Positions 22,420 to 33,545 of a stretch of 64,000 nt of DNA are shown one piece after another (position 1 is the stretch's first letter; every line of letters begins with the position of its first letter). This stretch comes from Dicaeum eximium (Eukaryota > Chordata > Aves > Passeriformes > Dicaeidae). The DNA lies in NCBI GenBank assembly GCA_013396995.1, contig VWZP01001416.1, forward strand, positions 3,242-67,241. Direction: 5' to 3'. Below the pieces are notes generated by a model. That model was not told where the DNA came from and did not search any database. It saw nothing but the letters and a program-made list of their open reading frames with translations. Position numbers and translations under genes: made by a program.

Positions 22420-25400
22420 TAGAAAACCCAACATCCTGTTTATCAAAGGAAGTCTCTTTTTTTGAAGAGAAGGTTTTTCATGGTACCAGTCATCCTTGCA
22501 TTTGTATCTTTGGACAAGAAAAATAGGAACAAAAGTAAAAATAGCTGCAGTATCAGACTTTCTTCCTGAAAGCTGCTTTGCATGGAGGGTGGTTGAAAGG
22601 CTAGGCTCACACAGAAAGATATAATTATGCAGTCAGGGCTTGAGTGGGAGCTCGGCTTTATCTCTGAACAATAGAAGAGTTTCCATCTGCTTGGTTGGAG
22701 CAGAAACCTTCTCTATTTCTGACAATACTTGGAATAGTGTTGACACTGAAACTACAATTTTCCATTGTTTTTTTGACCCTTGGATATCTTGGTTTATGGG
22801 CAAAAATTTACTACCTGCATGCTTTGTATTTGATGGAACTGGCATTCTGCCGCAAACTGTCTTTTTGGCTGCATCTTCTTTAGGAAGAGGAAGCTGCAAG
22901 ACAATGGCTGTATGTAGACATCTTCATTCATTTCTAGTGCAGCTTTGCTGAGTGGCATTGAAGGCTGATGTCCTGGCCACTGGAGATGGAGGCTGTAGAG
23001 TTATCTCTTCATATCAGTTGTTTCCAGATCCATAATTCAGATGGAAACCTTTGTCACTTTTAGGCCAGTGAAAGTCATCTCAGGATCCCAAAAGTCAGAC
23101 AGCATTTTTTTCCACCTTGTGTATAATGGCAAACAATAAATATTCTGAAAAGCCTTACCAGGGCTGTAGCAACAGCAACACAGAGGCTGTAATGCACATG
23201 TACAGCTTTGCAAATGGTTTTATTCATGGGCTCAAGGTGGAATAAATTCACATTCCCTCTTGCTCAAGGGGGCTCGGAGTGGAGATTTCTCCAAGAAGAA
23301 GGAGTACCTTTGGGCAGTGGCCTTGCAAAAAGAAAATTTGGAGGTTGAAGTTGGTTCAGCCATAGAGCACTTACCAAAAAAAACCCAAAAAAAACCATCC
23401 TTTAAGGGAAAAAAAACCCCCAAAACTAAAATGTCATAATCTTGCGAGTTTTAAGCATGAGCTACTATTCCCTATGAGAACCCTGGTAGCTTTTTTTGCC
23501 AATTTAGTGGCAATAGTAAAGTATCTTTAGAGACTTTACCTACATGTTTTTATATATGCTGCCAAGCTATTTCACCAAAATGCAATCCCTGACATCTTTG
23601 AAATGCCTTCTTCTAGAAATACAAGCCAATGCCATTTTATAGTAACATACTGACAAGGATAATTTATGTATTCTACAGTATAGAAAATACTGCAGGCAGT
23701 GCTATTTTTAGCTGTGTAACCTTTAAGCGTATTTAACTATATAGTAGGAAATTGGATTTTAACAGGTGAATAATTTAATATAGCAGGGCAGATGAATTAT
23801 GGAAGTGGATAATGTCTGTCCACATCTCTGTTTTTTCCTGGCTCTAAATTATTCTTTTGGGATGGCCAGAAGCCAGCTATGAGGATTATTGATAAAAGTG
23901 AGTTAAGAATAGATTAGAGCATTTCTCTTGTGCAGTATAATGTTTCTCTGTTGACTGCATTATTTTCCATGTTCCATTAGGCACTGCAAGCCAGACTTCT
24001 AAAACCGAATTTTAAACTATTCATGTTCTATATACATAATATTATTATAAATGCTTGAGTTCCTTGTTTGTAGGGCAAGGGGTATTCTTTTAAAAGACAT
24101 AATGTTGTAAACAAGAAGACAAACATTTCAGCATTTTGCTTAGGCATGGATTTTCTGGAGAAGAAAAACTTTTCTTCCGACGTCTTGCTAGCTGTCAGAG
24201 CTGGGTGGCTTAAATGCGCAATACCCTTTCATTTTAGTTGGTGCTGCCCATGCCATTCTCCTGTGACTGTCAAAGAGTTAGCCCAGCTGTGGGTTTGTGT
24301 ATTTTTCTTGTTCTCTGTCACTTTTTTCACTATTGCTCTTTATCTTTAATAAATCTAGATTACCGAGAAGATTAAAGTCTTTGGTCTGTACCAAAAGGTG
24401 AAGAGATAGAGGTACGTATGGGGGATTAATTTGAAACATGATAATGGAAAAAGCATCATTCCTTCTAAAACACAATATAAACAAGGTTTACTCTGTAGCT
24501 GTGCAACATAGCTCTAATAACTATGAAAAGTAAATGAAGACTGTACAGTGGTTTAAGAAATATGAAGTGACTCTGTCCCTGTGAAGGCCATAAGAGCATT
24601 TTCCTACATTAGCATAGTGCTTTGCTGCATTTGAAATTCATTTGAGGCTAAAAGAGGGAAAAAAAAAAAAAGAAAAAAGTTTCATTAATGAGGAAACAAA
24701 AAGGTATAGAAATAGAGTCCAAAATCTTGAGGTTTATTTTGGAATTGAAGTATTTGTCTTTGGTCACGTTTCTCACCTATGTTGTGGTGAATACCTGTAA
24801 GGAAGGAGTGGTAACAATAGGAACTTCGAATAATTCAGGTGTTCTGAGGAACATGGAGAAAGGACAGCAGGCAATAGCCAGGTGAGCACTAGAGATTAAA
24901 GATTCAGCTCTAAACTCTGAGCTTGCCTTTTTGTGTCATCAGTGTAAATTTCTTTAGTCTTTTTCCCTTGTGTCCAATGAAGATAATTTTCTCATCTATA
25001 TTGTCAGAATTATTTTATTTCCATGAATGCTTTTTACAGTCCCAAGATGAAAGTTTCCTGTTTTGTTCTACATTTCCATTTCCATGTCACTGCCATTGCA
25101 GTCATTGTTTAAATAATGACTTCAAGAGAAGGAGGTTTGGTAAGAACAACAAATGGGGTCTCTGTGGGAAATGGAAACTGAATGACAAAAATGATCAAAC
25201 ATACACAATGTTTGTAGAGGTAGTGCAATAAATTATCAGAGTTAACAAAGTGTAATCACAGAAACAGAAGAAAGTTGGAAGTAGAAGATAGCTGCAGTGT
25301 GGTTTAAAGCTGATACTGTCTCTCAGATGATTTTCTGTTTCCCTTTGCTAATGTGCTAACATGATACAGAACCATATAATTGTATACTTGAGGTTTTTAA

Positions 25401-25960
25401 AATTACTGTTGTTATTCCACTAAGTCTGACTATTTCTTATATTCCCTTCTTATTGGTCATGTTCCTGCCAGGGTATATCATGAAGGCCGGGATGAAATTT
25501 TTGAGGTGTTCAATGTTCTTTACAGTCTGGGCACTGCAACAGCTTGTTTTGCTGCCTTTTCTTCATCCCTGCCCTACCTCTTCCTTCCTATGCCCTTACC
25601 TCTGCTTGCTCTTGCCTGGGTAGTCCTGCCCCATCCTTGAATGAGTTCTGAGCTGTAACTGAGCTAATTTATCTTTCTAACTAAGTACAAAATATAGTAA
25701 AATCTTTTTTCTGGATAATTTTCTGTCCTTTCAATGACTTAAAAAAGAAGGGTCTGAATTAAAAAAGAAGGGTCTGACGAGTGCTGGAGCTCCGCTGGGC
25801 AAGCCCAGCTGAGCAGGGGGAGGTCTGAAAAATGATGGTCTGTGCAGAGGGATTCATCAGTTCTGTCACAAGAGACAAGTCCTTGTGGCTGTTTGCATTT
25901 GTTGTGCTGAGGAATATGTTCAGTGCAAGTAGTTTGGGGAGGCAGGAGGCCCAGGAGGCC
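22420..25960. other. Gene-poor interval
   Basis: No gene recognised. Contains A-runs at about 23380-23420 and 24659-24676 and a 20-bp tandem duplication (AAAAAAGAAGGGTCTGAATT) at 25741-25779. Confidence 0.6.
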
Positions 25961-25969
25961 TTAAATTGC

Positions 25970-26260
25970 TGACCCTTTGAATAAAAAAGGGTCTGGGGAC
26001 CTGTGACGCAGCCATGTGAGGGACACTTGGGGACACAAACAGCCGATGGCCCCAGACGTGGATTGTGAGGATATAGAAGCCCAAGGTCTCCTTTGTTTGG
26101 GGTCCCTTCTCAGAGACATCAGCTTAAGCTGTTGATTTCTCACTTGAAATTGCACCAAAATTAAACTGCTTTTAAGGATCAGGATGTCTGAGATGCTGCT
26201 ATGGGGAGCCTGGGGCCAAGTCAGTGAGGAAACCTGGTGTGGCTGTGTGAATGTGGGGGG
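25970..26260 (+). mobile_element. Probable old LTR remnant
   Basis: Contains a TATA-like GGATATAGAAGCCC near 26069 and an ATTAAA polyadenylation-type signal near 26160, spaced as in U3-R of a plus-strand LTR. The surrounding wording resembles avian ERV LTRs. No terminal repeats or target-site duplication were identified, so boundaries are estimates. Confidence 0.4.
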
Positions 26261-26619
26261 TGTAGCTGGGAAGGGACCTCGATCTCAGCTCAGGTGGTGC
26301 AGGCATGACTGCCAGAGTGGCTCCTGGATGTCGGACAGGAAAGTTTCCTTAACAAGAACTTGTCCAAAACACACCAGTTTGGTGAAAATGTAGGGTTCCA
26401 AGAGTCTGTGTCAGGATGAATCAGCCAGAGCCGGGAGCAAAGCCCTGTGGGGCACACTGGAAAGCCCTTGCCCGGTTAACCTAACCTTGGCACTTCTGTC
26501 TCCTTGGCACTGTTGTTTCCTTTCCCCCTGTATGAAAAGTTTTTATGCAAATGTCACTGTGTGCGTGTAAAAAATCTGACAATGGCACAAAAAGTACAGG
26601 ACCAAAATAGATTTTGCTA

Positions 26620-26650
<31 letters not shown>

Positions 26651-29600
26651 CAAAACAACCCCCAAAAAGAAAACCCACAAAAAAAAAAACAAAAACAAAA
26701 CAAAACAGCAAAGGTCTATATAGCAATGAGAGGCCTAATTTCCCTGTTACATATCTGAATTATTAGGAGATAATTCTGTTTATCAGTCTGACAAAGTCTC
26801 TTTTAAAAATGAACTATACATTTTGAAAGGAAATGTGTGTACAAATTTAGGGACAATGATGAAGTAAAAAACCCTGGGATGTAAAAGCAGATTCATTTGC
26901 TGCCCCAGATCTTTGACAAATGAAGGAGTTTGGTTCATGTTGCAAAACAAGCTGACCTTCTAGCAGGGGCCAGGCATGAATCTTTTGCCAAAGGTGAATG
27001 GTTTGGAAAACCGAGTGTGTGTGAAAAGGGAAACAGTGGAAACTATTCCACACTTGGAGCACTCCTGGGCTCTGGAAAGCAGCTCTGTAAAAATGTCAGC
27101 CTCTGACTGAGTAGGTCTGTTTTCTTTTCTATGTGTGGCAGCAGCCTGAGCCTGTTGCCTGGTTTGTGTCCTGTGTGCAGGTTGTGTGTGCACAACAGTC
27201 AATATATTAGTGTTGGGGCTTTGGTTGCTTTCTGCTTCACAGCCAACAGCGCATGTACCAGATGCTGTCCCAGCCCTGGCCATAAGTGGAAGTCTTGCTT
27301 TGCAGACTTTTCTCTGCAGGTCTCCTCCTGCGTCACCCATGCAGGTGTCTGCAATGCCACTGGTCCCAGAAGAGTTCCTTTTTGGGGTGTTTTTGGAAAG
27401 CTGGGGCTCTGCAATAGAGACTTAGAGGCCACCCTGCCTTGTGAAGTGTGTGTCCCTTTGCCAGAGTGCCAGGCTTCTCTTCTGTGTCACTCAAAAATTC
27501 CAGAGGGAGCACTTAGGCCTAGCAAAATGCAGTAATGCCACTGAGTCACTATAGCTTTTCCTAATGTTCTGCTGATGGCTTGAGGTCCTAAATTCTGACA
27601 GGAGCCACCCACAAACATGTACTTGGATGTAAATATGTGTATTACACATTGCTATGTTTATACTTCAATTTTCCATCAGACTTTAAGCTCATATATCAAC
27701 TCCGGAAATGTAAGAGACAGGTATAAATGACCTGAAATTGAGTGTCCCTTGTTAATAATGAGGGAATCTCTGAGGGAACTACAGCAAGAAACATAAATAG
27801 GAGCAGAACAGTCTGTTCCTTCTTTGGTGTCTTGCCCTAATCCTGACATGTGAGCACCTACCAAATAATGTTATTGGGTCAGAATCGCCAGCCAGTAATA
27901 AATCAGCCCTGACACTGGCGAGGCTCTTGCTGCTGTACAACAGCATGACCTCCAGTCAGGAAGAGACTTTATATTTGGGCAGAGATGCTTGCATTTGGTA
28001 AGAAGAATCTTGCACAAGTACCTGGGAGATGTGCATGCAGGTCAGAAAAACAGACACACGGGAAGGTGTAAATTTATATGGAATCTGTGTGGATAATGTC
28101 CTCTTCCAGCTACCCAGAGCAGCTGCAAGGCCAGCGAGGGCTTCCAAACATGGAAGAAATGGGCAGACAGCAGATGCTCAGTGGCATATGGGTTATAGCT
28201 CAGAGTTGGACGTTACAGGTTACAAATGGTTCACTGCTGGCATACACTGGAAGGGTAACCCTCTCCTTGCAAATGTGTAACACCTGAAAAACTGAACACA
28301 GGTAGATAATGAAACCTGCTTTCGGAGTTACTGGCATTTCTGTCTACAGAAAAAATTGTGTTTTCTTCTTAAAACTACTTGAGAACTCAGTGGAGAAACC
28401 TCAGTACCACATGAGGTTAGAATTTGCCTCCTTTGAAATAAGCTGGATGTGGAAGAGCCAGTTTCAGTATTCTTTCATTTATAGACATCTTGGTGGCAGT
28501 TTTGTTGCAACTGTGTTCCTACATGCTATCAGCATCCATCAGTGCATATCAGAGAAGTTCCCAAGCCAGCAGCTCTATGGTTTTTCTATTCCCTCCCCTG
28601 CACTTTCCAAGCCTTTTTAATCTCCATTAAACACTGTATCAAGGGTCATGATAAAGCAGTAGCAAGAGTATCGAGAATTACTGTTTCTGTTGGAAAAATA
28701 AGAAGTATTTGGTTCAAAATATTGGTTCTGCTGGTTATATTTAAAGTCCTTTGACGTCAACAGTGAGAATCTACTAATCCTACTGCAAGATGAATTATTC
28801 CAAGGGATCGAGTACAAACATTCAGAGCTACTTATCTAGAAGAAGCAGACTCTCAAAACCAGAGACAAAATACCACATTTAATGCACATATTTACTCTTT
28901 AAAAAGAGAAGGGCATAGGGCCACAGAGAGATAAGGTTAAGTTCTATTTTATGCCATAAAATTGCATCTGACAACATGGTGTATCTATTTGTGAACAGTG
29001 TAAAAGAGTCTGAACCATCCGGGGAAATAAGTAAGAAGGGATATGCACTGTTAGATGTGCAGCTGATGGTGGAGGACGTCCCCTGTACTTCCTGCACTAT
29101 ACAGAGTAGGAAGGAAGGGCAGGTTGCACAAAGGCAGTGCCAAGCTGTCAGGATTTCCTCCCTGAGAAAGTCTGGTGAATATACAGAGCATTGCATGTTA
29201 CCCAGATATTGCATTGGTGCGTAAAGACACAGGTACATCTGTGACAAAAAAGGGTAATCATGGCTGTAAAACTGGGCATGCAAAAGAAATGTTTGAATTA
29301 TGGTTGCTTGTAAAACTTTGCTTAGTCTTCCGTCTAGAACTGAAGTACTGCTTTGATTTCCAGAGACACTTCAAATGCATGCTGCTCTCTTAGTTTGGGC
29401 TGGGCTGTGGCCAGCCCATACCCCCATCCCTGTGCAGATCATTCACAGATAGGTGACACAAAATCCACATGGAACTGGCATTTTTTGGTGCCCTTGTGCA
29501 TTCTCTAGTTTCTGTATGGCTTTGCTGTTGCACAGAACGTCTATAAACATAACCCACAGTCACCTTTTGTACTTTCTCATTTTATCCTCAAACAAGAATG

Positions 29601-30770
29601 ATCTGGTCTGGACTTTGCAGTAATCTCTGATGTACAGGCAATCTATCTCCAGTGATGCAGGAAAGAAGCCGCAGCCTCTGTCAGTGATCGGGGCTGGCTG
29701 GCAGGAGGAGGTGAAGGTTCTGCCCTATGTTTAAAAGCAAAAGTGCAAAACTTTGCACAAATCAAAGGGACTCAATTATTCACTTTACACACACAGAGGC
29801 CTTCTGTGGTTTCAGGACAGTGTCAGAGCTAGAACACCCAAAACAAAACCTGCATTTCCACCGAATAGGGGATGGCTGGTGATGGAAATATCTTTTTACC
29901 TTGCATTGCAGTGGGTTGCAGCACTGCTGTCTACATGTCTCACAGGGACAAGCTCTTTCAGCTGCTATAAAACTTTTCAATCACTTTGAAATTCATCCAT
30001 GAAGCAACTCTTCTGTGAAGCCCAGCAGCAAAGAGCAAATCAGCATTGGAGACCTTTCTCATAAGTGCTTGCTAAACTGTCTCAGAGATTTGTATGTGAC
30101 ACTGGCAATTTCTCTGAAAGAATAATCAAAACTCCTCAAAGTGTTTAAGGAAAATATGGCAAGAATTTAAACCTTGTGTTAGAAAAGTTGTTTGTATCAT
30201 TCCTCAGATAATTTATTTATAAACAATATTGTCGTATATTAACTTCTTGTGCATCCAGTCCTACCCGATCCTCTTTCTGTCTCTTGAAATATTTAGATAG
30301 AAAATATAAATATATTTTATAATGCTTACTTATTGTCTGCCTCTTGGATTTACAAAGATGCAACCAGATTTAGAGTTAAACTGCAGTGCTTGTTTAAAAG
30401 TGTGCTGTTTCAGGGAAACTGAATGTTTGAGTTACGAAAAATGTTTGAGTTCTGGATTCTGCTTGGACTTGATTTTTTCTTTCTCCAAATTTTTCATTGC
30501 CCTGACATCAACATGGAAGAAAGATATGTGGTCAAAAAGAGATGTAGGCCCAACATATTTAGGTCAGTGACATCCGTGCGCTCAAATCCTAAATCCACAC
30601 AGATGCAGGAGGGAGGGCTGGACAGTAGGAAAGAACTACTTCAGGAAAGAGCTGCCTTTATCTTGGCTCATCATTTGTAATATCTCCCTGTCCAACTCCA
30701 CAGGTTGTCTCTGGAAGCCAGAATAATGTGCTGCTAAATGTGAATAATGCTATTTGTATCCGGCTTGTGG
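26261..30770. other. Gene-poor interval
   Basis: About 4.5 kb with no supportable gene. The longest frames (26960-27340 minus, 27131-27535 plus, 28879-29283 minus, 126-134 codons) overlap opposing frames or lack recognisable motifs. Confidence 0.6.
26619..26706. repeat. (AAAAC)n microsatellite and A/C-rich tract
   Basis: Eight or so perfect CAAAA units followed by irregular A/C-rich sequence to about 26706. On the minus strand it is a T/G tract and opens a Phe-rich frame that is not a gene. Confidence 0.95.
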
Positions 30771-30772
30771 TA

Positions 30773-30965
30773 ACAAAAAACCCCAAGCCAACATTCCAAA
30801 AACCCTGAAAACCTTCAAGCCCTAAAAACATTTAGACTTACACACAAAAACCAAAAATAAAACCAAACCAAAACTAAACCAAACAAACAAAACCACAACA
30901 AAAAGCCAGAAACAACAACAAAAAACCAACCAACCAAACAAAAAACCCAAATAGAAACCTCCAAA
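30773..30965. repeat. A/C-rich, nearly G-free low-complexity tract
   Basis: Almost 200 bases made of CAAA, CCAAA and ACCAAACC-like words with very few G or T. It may be a decayed microsatellite. It has the same strand bias as the blocks at 3.5-5.4 kb but is simpler in sequence. Confidence 0.8.
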
Positions 30966-30984
30966 ACCCTCATTGTTGGGACCT

Positions 30985-31290
30985 CACGCTGATTGCGCTG
31001 AATTAAGTACAAACTGTTGCTGCGAGGAACGCACAGGTGTTGCGACACTCCCTGGAGAGGTGACAAACGCGGCAGTCTGTTTCGTTTCTGTGCTAATTGA
31101 GCAATCACTCCTCTGCCATCATCGAGGCAATTCCCGCCTGCTCTTGCAGCCGTGTGTGCTGGTCCTCCTCGTCACTGCTGTCCCCGCTGCTGGTGGCAGG
31201 GCTGGCATGTGTCTGTCCCGAGTGACCGAGACCAGGGGCTCTTTCACCCCTGGCGCTCCCACTCCGGTACGTGTTGATTGAACAATGATC
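30985..31290 (-). other. CpG-rich segment with an unassigned minus-strand frame
   Basis: CpG is clearly denser here than in the surrounding kilobases. A minus-strand frame (31105-31425) ends in an acidic, hydrophilic tail with SSGDSSDEEDQHTRLQEQAG before its stop, which looks more protein-like than neighbouring chance frames. A plus-strand frame overlaps it. I do not recognise a gene. It could be a terminal exon, a decayed retrocopy or part of a regulatory CpG cluster. Confidence 0.3.
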
Positions 31291-32867
31291 CAGTGCCAGT
31301 TTCTGGGTCTGTGCATAGCTCCACGCTCGTATATCCCTACTGTTGTCTGTGTGTAGGTTTTTCCATGATGTGCCTGTATTTTGGCAGTTCCATTTGATTC
31401 TTGCAGTCAGAAACACTACGTTCATACATCAAAGGGGGAACCCACCCCTGGCTGAGGGGTTATGGCCATATATGGTATTTAGATTTATAAACCAGGTAAA
31501 ACTGTTGCTATTTTAAGAAAATGCTGCCAGAAATGCTGGCTCTGGCCCTCTTGAACTAAGTCTAAATAATAATTTTTAAATGTTCCACAGTGGTGACTCT
31601 ATCACCCTCCAGCAGATTTCTCTGTGCTGCAGCAACAGGGGCTCCAGACAAAGGCAACGGCATTGCACCATTTTATGTTAGTCCTAAATACTCAATAAGA
31701 ATTAAAAAGAAAAAGCTAAGATCTCTTAAATAATAAGAAAAATGGGATTTGGTTTGGGGAGGAAAGTAGGAGTTATTAGCCTAGTAGTCTTTTGTACTTT
31801 TGGAAGTCACATTTCAGCCTTTGCTCTGCAACCACAAATGCTATATATATGTTTTAAAAAGAAACTTGCGTTGGTTTTATTTTAAACAACAGCTCCAATA
31901 ACTTATAGCTGTCATAAAGCAGAAAGGACACCACAGAAGTTAAAAATGCTGCGCAAGTGCAATGTGCTTTTGATCTACATCTGGTTCTAAGTCTCCAGCT
32001 TTCACTTTCCATTTTCCTTGCCCAAACCTTGTAGAAAAATCTCTCTACAGAGCATTACTAAACAGCCAGTTAATTAACATGTCCTGTTTGTTTTCTGCCA
32101 CTGCTCTGGTAGCAGCAAGGAGTTATTTCCTCACTACCCTGCTTTTACTGCTCTGCTCAGGAAACTGTGTCATGACGATGTATCAGTGCCATAGCACTGA
32201 CACTGCAGCTGTGCATGATGACATCTCCCAGTGGATCAAAAGGGAAAGGCAAATTTCAATATGTGTATCCTCGGGTGCAGCAGTAACTGATACGGAAAGT
32301 ATTAAGAAGTGACATAATGAGCAATGTATGTAGGAGTGCTGGGTGTAAGTGGGGCTTCACTAAAAAAAGCCTTGTGCTGTCTGACAATTGTTTGAGTAAG
32401 CCTTAAATCGACAGAGAACAAAGACTGCACCTCCACTTTTTGGGCTGGCTTATGTGAACAGCAAATCAAGCAAGCAGGAAGCATCAGGTTTTTATTTTTA
32501 AACCAAACATTCCTTTTGGTTTTGTGCAGAATGATGTCTGAGCAGTGAAGGGTGCACCTTTCTACAGTGTGTGATGATGTGGACTGGATGTGAGTCCCTG
32601 GTCTTGTTGGCTGGAAGCGTGGGAATGTGCACAGGTACCGCAGTGTAAATTATTGGTATTTCCCAATACGACCGGATGGAGCCTGCTGTGCCCACCTGAG
32701 ATCTTGGCTGGTTCAAGCAGCTCCAGCTGAGGGGCTTGTCCTCAGAGGAGCCACTGCTAGCCAGCAGCTGTGGGTTGCAGGGACCTGGACAGGCTTGCGG
32801 GGCTCCAGAAAGCAGAGGGATAGAGTTACCCCTCGCAAAGGGTCAGCCCCTTCAGGTACCTCAGTAG
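31291..32867. other. No gene seen
   Basis: Single-copy-looking sequence with short frames only; no element recognised. Confidence 0.55.
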
Positions 32868-33197
32868 TGAAAGTCCCTCTTAGACACGGTGAAGAAGGAG
32901 CCGGTCCTGGTGAGGTTTCAGTCCTTTATTCCAGCTTGTATGGCTTCTAACTGCCACCAGCCTCCCCACTGATCTCCTTCCCTGCTCTCCCAACCATGTG
33001 GTGCCCCTCACTTTTATCCGGGGGGAAGGGGGCTGGGAAGGGGCAAGAAACCCACCAACCAGGTAGGGGAGGGGCGGGTTTCAAGGGGCGAAGGACACCT
33101 GGGTAGCCCAATACCTTTAGGAGGGCATCCTTTGAACCTGGCCACTCACACGAGCCTCTCTGGAATGTCTCCAGATAAAGAGAACAATGGCCAGACA
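32868..33197 (-). mobile_element. Probable LTR on the minus strand (boundaries approximate)
   Basis: On the minus strand, GGATAAAAGTGAGG (near 33014) is followed about 85 bases later by GGAATAAAGGACTG (near 32925), matching TATA and polyadenylation signals of an LTR. The U3 side is rich in CCCCTCCCC-type GC boxes. Terminal inverted repeats and a duplication were not identified. Confidence 0.55.
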
Positions 33198-33392
33198 GCT
33201 TTGTGTATTGGGATGGTTTCTGTGAGGGGAAGTAGGTGTGTGTGGGGGGAAAGTATGGACACAGAGAAACCTAGGGAAAAACCCAGGGTTCAGGAACAAA
33301 AACACACTGCTACAGTAAATAACCCTTTCTTGCTTGGGGGAAGGTGCAGGTAAAGTGTAAGCACTTGTTAACCACCCTGGTGTGGCTGTCAG

Positions 33393-33545
33393 CGCCAGAG
33401 GTTGTCAGAGCTCACCCAGCAGGTCAGGCTGCGGGAGCAGTGCAAACAGCTCCTGTGGGAATGGCGCATGAAGGTTAACACGGTGTGCCTGCAAGTGTGT
33501 GACAGCTCTGAGTCACTCCTTAACCTTTCTCTCGACCACGACCAC
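33393..33545 (+). other. Candidate orphan exon, 153 bp, 51 codons, gene unknown
   Basis: An open frame bounded by an AG acceptor (CTGTCAG) and a strong GTAAGT donor. It translates to a charged, leucine-heptad-like sequence beginning RQRLSELTQQVRLREQCKQL, typical of a coiled-coil or helical segment. Its length is an exact multiple of three and it keeps several CpGs. The in-frame stop just upstream (TAA at 33369-33371) limits it to an internal exon. No partner exon was found nearby and I recognise no family. A chance frame of this length before a GTAAGT is quite possible. Confidence 0.25.

Noticed and set aside
28879..29283. 134-codon minus-strand frame
   Set aside because: Opposed by an 82-codon plus frame, no domain, compatible with chance.
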